Shown one piece after another: positions 58,889 through 64,000 of a DNA stretch of 64,000 nucleotides. This stretch comes from DYGX01 sp035325905 (GTDB lineage Bacteria > Chloroflexota > Anaerolineae > Aggregatilineales > Aggregatilineaceae). Location: contig DAOKYY010000001.1 in NCBI GenBank assembly GCA_035325905.1, positions 62,001 to 126,000 of the forward strand, given 5' to 3'. Both the position numbers and the translations under genes were made by a program. The notes below the pieces were generated by a model. That model saw nothing but the letters and a program-made list of their open reading frames with translations. It had not been told where the DNA came from and searched no databases. Numbering within the stretch: the first letter of the stretch is position 1; every line of letters starts with the position of its first letter.

Positions 58889-60739
58889 ATGCACCGTCAC
58901 AACAGATTGTTCGTGCTCATGGTCGCGCTCGCGCTGCTGGTGATGGCCCTGCCGGCGGGCGCGCAGGGTGAGATGGGCGCTCCCTCGGTCGAGGTCGTCG
59001 ACCAGGTCGTGCTCGATGGAACCGTCACGATTGCCAGCGCCTACAGCGAAGGCCCCGGCTGGCTGGTGATCCACGCCGACGGCGGCGGCGCGCCTGGCCC
59101 GGTGATCGGCTACCGCGCGCTGAACGCCGGCGCGACGCAGAATCTCCAGGTCTCAATCGACGCCGCGCAGGCGACGCCCACGCTTTACGCCATGCTCCAC
59201 ACCGACACCGGCGAAGTCGGCGTTTACGAGTTCGGCACGGTGGACGGCGCCGATATCCCGGTGCGCGTCAACGATCAGGTTGTCACCCCCGCCTTCAACA
59301 TTGATCTGATCAGCGCCAGTGATCAGTTCGTTACCAACGGACAGGTGACAATCGATGCGGTCGTGGCGCAGCAGCCCGGCTGGCTGGTGATCCATGCCGA
59401 CGGCGACGGGTCGCCGGGGCCGGTCCTCGGCCAGACGCAGGTCCCGGCCGGGGCGAGCGCGAATGTCGCTGTCGCGCTGACGGGCGACGCGACCGCTGTG
59501 CTGTGGCCGATGCTGCACGTCGATACCGGCGTGGAGGGCACCTATGAGTTCGGCGCGGTCGAGGGCGCCGACGTGCCGGTGCGCGTCAACGATCGCGTCG
59601 CCGTGACGCCGCTGTGGACTGTTCCGCACATGCGCGTTGACGACCAGATCGTGCTGGGCGGCGACGGCATGGAAGCGATGGCCGAGCCGAGCCTGGTCGC
59701 GCGGTCGGTGCTGTCGGAAGGCCCCGGCTGGCTCGTCGTGCACGCCGACGGCGGCGGCTCGCCCGGCCCGGTGCTCGGCCAGGCGGCGCTAGCCAGTGGC
59801 CTGAACACCGATGTCGCCGTCACGCTCGATCCGGCGGGGATAACGCCCGTGCTGTGGCCGATGCTGCACGTCGATACCGGCGTGGAAGGCACCTACGAGT
59901 TCGGCGCAGTGGAGGGTGCGGACGTGCCGGTGCGCGTCAACGACGACGTCGTGACCTTCCCGATCCACGCCGCGCCGTCGCTGACCCTGAGCGACCAGAC
60001 GCTCGACGCCGGTGTGCTGCTGATCGACGCGGCGCTGATCGACGCGCCCGGCTGGATCGCGGTGCATAGCAGCCAGGATGGCGCGCCCGGCCCGGTGATC
60101 GCCACCTACCCGCTGCCCGCCGGTCTCAGCCGCGCCATCCACATCCCGCTCGACGCGGCGCAAGCGGGCCAGCAGGTCTTCCCGATGCTGCACTACGACA
60201 CCGGCGAGGCGGGCGTCTACGAGTTCAACACGGTCGAGGGCGCGGACGGACCGGTGCGCGTCGGCGACGCCGTGATCGTCGGCCCGATAAACCTCGGCGC
60301 GGCGGGCGAAGCGATGGGCGAAGGCACGGAGGAGGCGCACGATATGGGCGCCGCGCTGGACGGCAACGCGCTGATTGACGAGCGCTGCACCGTCTGCCAC
60401 AGCCGCGAGCGTATCGACCAGGCGCAGAAGTCGCCCGAAGAATGGGCTGCGACCGTCGACCGGATGATCGGTTACGGCGCGCAGCTCACGCCGGAGGAGC
60501 GCCAGGCGGTGCTCGACTATCTCTCGGCGGCTGGCGCTGAGTCCGCCGCCCCGGTCGCGCTGGACGGCAACGCGCTGATTGACGAGCGCTGCACCGTCTG
60601 CCACAGCCGCGAGCGTATCGACCAGGCGCAGAAGTCGCCCGAAGAATGGGCTGCGACCGTCGACCGGATGATCGGTTACGGCGCGCAGCTCACGCCGGAA
60701 GAGCGCCAGGCGGTGATCGATTACCTGACGAGCCGCTAG
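58889..60739 (+). CDS. Exported protein with four DUF7282-like repeats and two c-type haem modules
   Basis: A 616-residue exported protein. GGAGG precedes ATG 58889; the signal peptide ends at ALPAGAQG. Four repeats of about 110 residues share GWLVIHADGGGxPGPVIG...LHxDTGExGxYEFGxVxGADxPVRVND, resembling DUF7282 domains (tentative). After an acidic linker come two almost identical 60-residue modules, each with one CTVCH haem-binding motif inside GNALIDERCTVCHSRERIDQ and ending GAQLTPEERQAVxDYL, a mono-haem cytochrome c pattern. The distal haem ligand is not certain; Met in DRMIGYG is a candidate. It may transfer electrons outside the cell. It is transcribed alone and followed by a terminator. 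Confidence 0.82.
   Translation: MHRHNRLFVLMVALALLVMALPAGAQGEMGAPSVEVVDQVVLDGTVTIASAYSEGPGWLVIHADGGGAPGPVIGYRALNAGATQNLQVSIDAAQATPTLYAMLHTDTGEVGVYEFGTVDGADIPVRVNDQVVTPAFNIDLISASDQFVTNGQVTIDAVVAQQPGWLVIHADGDGSPGPVLGQTQVPAGASANVAVALTGDATAVLWPMLHVDTGVEGTYEFGAVEGADVPVRVNDRVAVTPLWTVPHMRVDDQIVLGGDGMEAMAEPSLVARSVLSEGPGWLVVHADGGGSPGPVLGQAALASGLNTDVAVTLDPAGITPVLWPMLHVDTGVEGTYEFGAVEGADVPVRVNDDVVTFPIHAAPSLTLSDQTLDAGVLLIDAALIDAPGWIAVHSSQDGAPGPVIATYPLPAGLSRAIHIPLDAAQAGQQVFPMLHYDTGEAGVYEFNTVEGADGPVRVGDAVIVGPINLGAAGEAMGEGTEEAHDMGAALDGNALIDERCTVCHSRERIDQAQKSPEEWAATVDRMIGYGAQLTPEERQAVLDYLSAAGAESAAPVALDGNALIDERCTVCHSRERIDQAQKSPEEWAATVDRMIGYGAQLTPEERQAVIDYLTSR
60353..60510 (+). repeat. 158-bp direct repeat, copy 1 (haem module)
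   Basis: Encodes the first CTVCH module. It matches 60557-60714 at 157 of 158 positions, at an offset of 204 bases. The only difference is G at 60496 versus A at 60700, which is synonymous (GAG/GAA). Confidence 0.92.
60557..60714 (+). repeat. 158-bp direct repeat, copy 2 (haem module)
   Basis: Encodes the second CTVCH module. The near-identity with copy 1 points to a very recent tandem duplication or ongoing gene conversion. Confidence 0.92.
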
Positions 60740-60777
60740 CTCGTCGTTCGGCAGCCAATGCCTTTGCCCGGCATGGC

Positions 60778-60813
60778 AACGGGGCTTCACCCAGCGGATG
60801 AGGCCCCGTTTTT
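60778..60813 (+). terminator. Terminator of the haem-repeat protein
   Basis: AACGGGGC (60778-60785) pairs with GCCCCGTT (60803-60810) around a 17-base loop, followed by TTTTT. It lies 38 bases after the stop codon, before the convergent anti-sigma gene. Confidence 0.85.
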
Positions 60814-60847
60814 CTGTCTAACCGCCTCCCCGGCCACCCGCCGGGCG

Positions 60848-61594
60848 CTACGCCTCGATTGGCACGGCGAAGACGCGCGGCCCGGTGGGTCGATCGGGGT
60901 ACGGGCTGCCCCCGGCCGGCTCCAGCGAGACTCCGAACCCCTGGTACGCCTCGAACGACGCCGCCAGCGGAATTTCAATGTACGTCGCCACGTCGTCGCG
61001 CGCTTGCCGGAACAGCCCGCCGCTGGTACGCACACCGGAGTCATCGACTAGCCACAGTTGGAAGATATTTTCCTCGGACAGCGCCGGCAGCGCCTCGACC
61101 CGAATCACGGCGCGCTCGCCATCTGGCGACGCAACCAGCTCGCCGGAGACGTCTGGCTTGACGTCTCCCGGCACGACGGCAAAGCGCCGCGCTCCGTCGA
61201 GCGCCGCCAGCTCGTCGTAGAGCATCTGCGCGCTATCGGCCTCCGGCCCTTCATCGGACAAAAGTAGCGCCGCGATCACGCCACCGGCGATCACGATCAG
61301 CAGCGCCGCCGCAGCCAGCAGCACGCGCGGAGCGCGCCAGGGCCGCACCCCCTGCTGCCGAGGCGGCTGGCGACGCGCCGCCAGCCGCGCAGCGAGGTCA
61401 GCCTGCAAGTGCCCCGGCGCCGGGCGCAGCGGCGCGAGCGCCGCCAGCGACGTTGCGCTCGCCTCATATTGCGCCAGGAGCGCCTGCGCGTCCGGGTCCG
61501 CAGCCAGGGCGTGCTCGACCGCGCGGCGCTCGTCAGGTTCCAGCGCGCCGAGCACATACGCCGGCAGCAGTTCGGTCAGTTCCTCGTTCGTCAT
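60848..61594 (-). CDS. RskA-family anti-sigma factor
   Basis: A 248-residue single-pass membrane protein. The N-terminal anti-sigma domain has TELLPAYVLGALEPDERRAVEHALAADPDA and lacks the HxxxCxxC zinc motif. A membrane helix lies at about 90-112 (VLLAAAALLIVIAGGVIAALLL). The outer C-terminal RskA/DUF3379-like domain has FAVVPGDVKPDVSGELVASPDG, IFQLWLVDDSGVRTSGGLF and GFGVSLEPAGGSPYPDRPTGP, typical of anti-sigma-K factors. It lies 89 bases after the sigma gene and should hold that factor inactive until an envelope signal triggers release. Confidence 0.92.
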   Translation of the reverse strand: MTNEELTELLPAYVLGALEPDERRAVEHALAADPDAQALLAQYEASATSLAALAPLRPAPGHLQADLAARLAARRQPPRQQGVRPWRAPRVLLAAAALLIVIAGGVIAALLLSDEGPEADSAQMLYDELAALDGARRFAVVPGDVKPDVSGELVASPDGERAVIRVEALPALSEENIFQLWLVDDSGVRTSGGLFRQARDDVATYIEIPLAASFEAYQGFGVSLEPAGGSPYPDRPTGPRVFAVPIEA

Positions 61595-61683
61595 GCGATC
61601 CAGCGGTGGTTCTCCAGCACACTTACATCAATGCACGCCAACAGCGCATCCGTGACAGCTTTCACAGGGCGCGTTGATCATCC

Positions 61684-62262
61684 TTACGATCCTTCCGGCG
61701 GTTTTGGATTGCGCGACGGCCCGGCGATCCAGGCTGCGCGCAAGCGTTCCATGCCGCTGCGGATACGTGTCTTGATCGTGCCGAGCGGCACATGCAGATA
61801 GTCCGCGATCTGGCTGTGGCTCATGCCATAGAAATACGCCAGCTCGATTGCCTGGCGCTGGTCGTCGGGCAGCTCATACAGCACCGCGACCAGCGTCGGG
61901 CGCAAGTCGCTGTGCTCGGCGGCAAGGGCTTGCTCCCATCGCTCGCGGTCGCCGTCGATCAGCAGCGTCTGGGCCATCGGGTCGCGGCGCTGCTTGCGAA
62001 AAAGGTCAATCGCCAGCCGCCGCGTGATGGTCAGCAGCCAGGGGACAAACGCGCCCTTCGCGCTGTCGTAGGTGTGCGCCTTGTCCCACAGGCGCAGAAA
62101 GGTGTCCTGCGTCACCTCTTCCGCCGCCATGCGATCGTTCAAGACGCGGTAGGCGACTGAGTAGACCAGCGACGCGTAGCGCGCGTGCAGCTCCAGCAGC
62201 GCGGCCTCGTCAGCCTGGTCGATACGTTTCAGAAGCTGGGCGTCCGTCAGTATGAGCGTCAT
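61684..62262 (-). CDS. ECF-family RNA polymerase sigma factor (SigK-like)
   Basis: A 192-residue sigma factor. Region 2 (about 25-95) contains LYSVAYRVL-type LVYSVAYRVLNDRMAAEEVTQDTFLRLWDKA and GAFVPWLLTITRRLAIDLFRK. Region 4 (about 125-180) has LPDDQRQAIELAYFYGMSHSQIADYLHVPLGTIKTRIRSGMERLR. ATG 62262 was chosen since the product then starts MTLILTDAQLLKRID. The longer form from 62331 begins within a TATAGT-like element that may be the -10 of its own promoter. Co-location with the RskA-type anti-sigma gene supports a SigK-like envelope-stress pair. Confidence 0.93.
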   Translation of the reverse strand: MTLILTDAQLLKRIDQADEAALLELHARYASLVYSVAYRVLNDRMAAEEVTQDTFLRLWDKAHTYDSAKGAFVPWLLTITRRLAIDLFRKQRRDPMAQTLLIDGDRERWEQALAAEHSDLRPTLVAVLYELPDDQRQAIELAYFYGMSHSQIADYLHVPLGTIKTRIRSGMERLRAAWIAGPSRNPKPPEGS

Positions 62263-62724
62263 AACCCGCAGCGAATCCGCGTAAGCGCACGATGGCGTGC
62301 GGCAGCGCGCCGCATCCGCCAACTGCTCCATACTATAGCATAAGAGATTGCCCAGGCGTCAGAGCAGCCAGAGTATTGCGGCGTAACACAGAGGTCTGTT
62401 TGCCGTGAGCAATGAGCCGCCACGCACTATGAAAGGCACTATGCCCAAACCTCCGCAGGCCGGAATTTGGCGGTTTGCCTAAGCCTGATCCGGCCCGCTT
62501 CGCGCCGGGGGGTGCGGCGCGCAGTGTTTGTACGCATTTGCTAATTTATTATCTCCTGATTCCCTTTTACTCTTGGTTTACCCTGGCGTCCTCCAGGCTT
62601 CCGCCGGTTTCCGTCTCCTACCGCCGTGAGATCGCTCAAACATTTTTATGCCAGCCCTTCCGGCGAGCTGGCTTGCGCAGCCACACCCTATCACAGACTG
62701 GCATCGAACAAGGGGAGCAATCGG
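62263..62724. other. Divergent intergenic region between the sigma factor and gltB
   Basis: This 462-base gap holds the promoters of two divergent genes. A minus-strand TATAGT lies at 62336-62331. On the plus strand an AT-rich, pyrimidine-rich stretch at about 62528-62582 is the likely gltB promoter area, but no convincing -35/-10 pair stands out. No ORF with a good ribosome site and no known riboswitch is recognised. Confidence 0.45.
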
Positions 62725-64000
62725 ATGCTAACACCGCAGATTCGAACGGATACCTCACCCGAGCAGCCCTATGGCGCCGAGCATGACGCCTGCGCGCTGA
62801 TTCTGAGCGTTCGCAAGCGCGGCGAAAGCACCTACGGCACGCTGAAGCGCGCGCTAGGCGCGCTGGCGAATATGGGCCATCGCACCGGCTTTGTCGACGG
62901 CGAAGGCGACGGCGCGGGCGTGCAGACCGACATCCCGCGCGAGCTGTGGGCGCGCCGCCTGAGCCGCAACGGGCTGCGCGCCTCGCTGGCGACCGATCCC
63001 GGTTTCTGGATGGGGCACGTGTTCATCCCACGTGCACTGGACCTGCAAACCGTGCGGGAACGCCTGCACGAAGGGTTTGCCGCCGCCGGGCTGCAAATGC
63101 TGATCGACCAGCCGGGCCGGGTCAGGCCGGAGGCGCTTGGCCGCCAGGGCAGCATCGATCCGCCGCGCTTCTGGCAGATCGCGGGCTGCTCTGACGCTAC
63201 AGATGTCGAGGCGCGCCTGCTGCGCGCTCAGACCGCGCTCGAACAGGCGCTTCAGGTCCATTTCGCCTCGCTCAGCACGACGACGGTTGTCTACAAGGCG
63301 CGCGGCTCAGTCGAGATGCTGATGCGCTACTACCCCGACCTGCAGGATCGCAGCTATCACACCGCGATGGCGCTCTGCCACGCGCGCTATTCGACCAACA
63401 CCGTCTCCAGCTTCGAGCGCGTGCAGCCCTTCGCCCTGCTCGGGCACAACGGCGAGATCAACACCATCAGCCGCTTCCGCCAGGAGGCCACGCAGCTTGG
63501 CGTGGCGCTCGACCCCGGCAGCTCCGACTCACAGGACGTGGACCGCATGCTGCACACCCTTTGCGCGCAGCACGGGCTGGACCCGATCGAGGCGCTGGAG
63601 CTGCTCTTTCCGCCGGTCCCGCACGAGCTAGACCTGATGCCACCGCCCCTGCGCGAGGCGTACACGCATCTGCGGCACGCGTTCGGCCCGTATGCGCAAG
63701 GCCCGGCGGCGATTGTCGCCCGCGCCGGAGATATCGCGGTCGGCGGCGTGGACGCGCTGGGTCTGCGCCCGCTATGGTTCATCGAAACCGAGAAGGAATA
63801 CGTACTCAGCTCGGAGCGCGGCGTGCTGCACCTGGAGACGATGGTCCGCGACGCGCGCCCGCTGGCGCCCGGCGAGCGAATCGCGCTCGTCGTCCGGCGC
63901 GGGCAGGGCGTGGACATTCTGGATCACGCCGCCATCCGCCGCCACGTCGCCGGGCAGGTCCACCAGCGCCAACTGCCGCCAGTTGCGGCGGCGCCGTGGC
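62725..64000 (+). CDS. gltB: Glutamate synthase large subunit, N-terminal part (cut by window end)
   Basis: The frame from ATG 62725, with GGGGAG upstream, stays open to the window end (425 codons). It encodes the class II glutaminase domain that releases ammonia from glutamine. After a 22-residue propeptide, Cys23 in EHDACALILSVRKRG is the probable N-terminal nucleophile. It is followed by LANMGHRTGFVDGEGDGAGVQTDIP, equivalent to the GltB MxHRGA-x-DGKTGDGAG motif, and by CHARYSTNTVSSFERVQPFALLGHNGEINTI, the hallmark of GltB (STNTxPSWxxAQPFRxxxHNGEINT). The central and FMN domains lie beyond the edge. GltB with its small subunit would supply glutamate for transaminases such as IlvE. Confidence 0.92.
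   Translation, partial: MLTPQIRTDTSPEQPYGAEHDACALILSVRKRGESTYGTLKRALGALANMGHRTGFVDGEGDGAGVQTDIPRELWARRLSRNGLRASLATDPGFWMGHVFIPRALDLQTVRERLHEGFAAAGLQMLIDQPGRVRPEALGRQGSIDPPRFWQIAGCSDATDVEARLLRAQTALEQALQVHFASLSTTTVVYKARGSVEMLMRYYPDLQDRSYHTAMALCHARYSTNTVSSFERVQPFALLGHNGEINTISRFRQEATQLGVALDPGSSDSQDVDRMLHTLCAQHGLDPIEALELLFPPVPHELDLMPPPLREAYTHLRHAFGPYAQGPAAIVARAGDIAVGGVDALGLRPLWFIETEKEYVLSSERGVLHLETMVRDARPLAPGERIALVVRRGQGVDILDHAAIRRHVAGQVHQRQLPPVAAAPW

Overview
The window is about 65% G+C and almost fully coding. It looks like a chromosomal segment of a free-living heterotrophic bacterium, most likely a Chloroflexota of the Anaerolineae type. That placement is inferred from the gene mix: Thr/Pro-linked secreted multidomain proteins, an aapJQMP amino-acid importer, paired LeuA and CimA, RskA-type anti-sigma control and an archaeal-like IPM isomerase. 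No rRNA gene or other phylogenetic marker is present. Translation starts are often GTG or TTG and usually preceded by a GGAGG-like site. I saw no tRNA, rRNA, CRISPR array, insertion sequence or prophage.

Layout. 1-5.2 kb: a SnoaL-like secreted protein (possibly cut at the edge) and a 1448-residue secreted protein with a beta-propeller and DNRLRE/jelly-roll modules. 5.3-11.4 kb (minus): amino-acid ABC operon aapJ-Q-M-P followed by a universal stress protein. 11.6-16.4 kb (minus): a signalling operon of three stand-alone receivers, a GAF histidine kinase and a ribose-binding-like lipoprotein. 16.6-18 kb (minus): a propeller-only paralogue of the large secreted protein. 18.1-31.1 kb (minus): one long branched-chain amino-acid operon, ilvD-ilvE-ilvB-ilvN-ilvC-(orf)-leuA-(orf)-leuC-leuD-cimA-leuB. 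It has a consensus promoter, a Leu/Val/Ile-rich leader peptide and a terminator/antiterminator pair at its head, and a terminator at its tail. 31.3-34 kb (plus): argG-argH, divergent from it. 34-38.2 kb: a peptide-type ABC importer (binding protein and two permeases, no ATPase). 38.3-41.4 kb (minus): a WD-repeat/SH3-like secreted protein, a PRC-barrel protein and selD. 41.7-44.9 kb (plus): Hsp20 and a secreted protein with three tandem repeats. 44.9-48 kb (minus): aldolase, PfkB kinase and URO-D-family enzyme operon. 48.2-58.7 kb (plus): a carbohydrate locus with two large unrecognised proteins, a CUT1-type sugar importer under a LacI-type operator, and a GH31 glycosidase. 58.9-60.7 kb: a secreted protein with four repeats and two near-identical CxxCH haem modules. 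60.8-62.3 kb (minus): ECF sigma factor and RskA-like anti-sigma factor. 62.7 kb to the end: the start of a glutamate synthase large subunit.

How the parts fit. The ilv/leu operon can make valine and leucine, and isoleucine from pyruvate by the citramalate route, because CimA shares LeuCD and LeuB with the leucine branch. ArgGH, GltB and the amino-acid and peptide importers round out nitrogen metabolism. The sugar locus appears devoted to uptake and hydrolysis of an alpha-linked oligosaccharide.

The two strongest discoveries are regulatory or decoding features that simple ORF calling misses. The first is a complete ribosome-mediated attenuator ahead of ilvD. The second is an in-frame UGA at the catalytic position of SelD, which makes this selD a probable selenoprotein gene with its true start 108 bases upstream of the apparent one.
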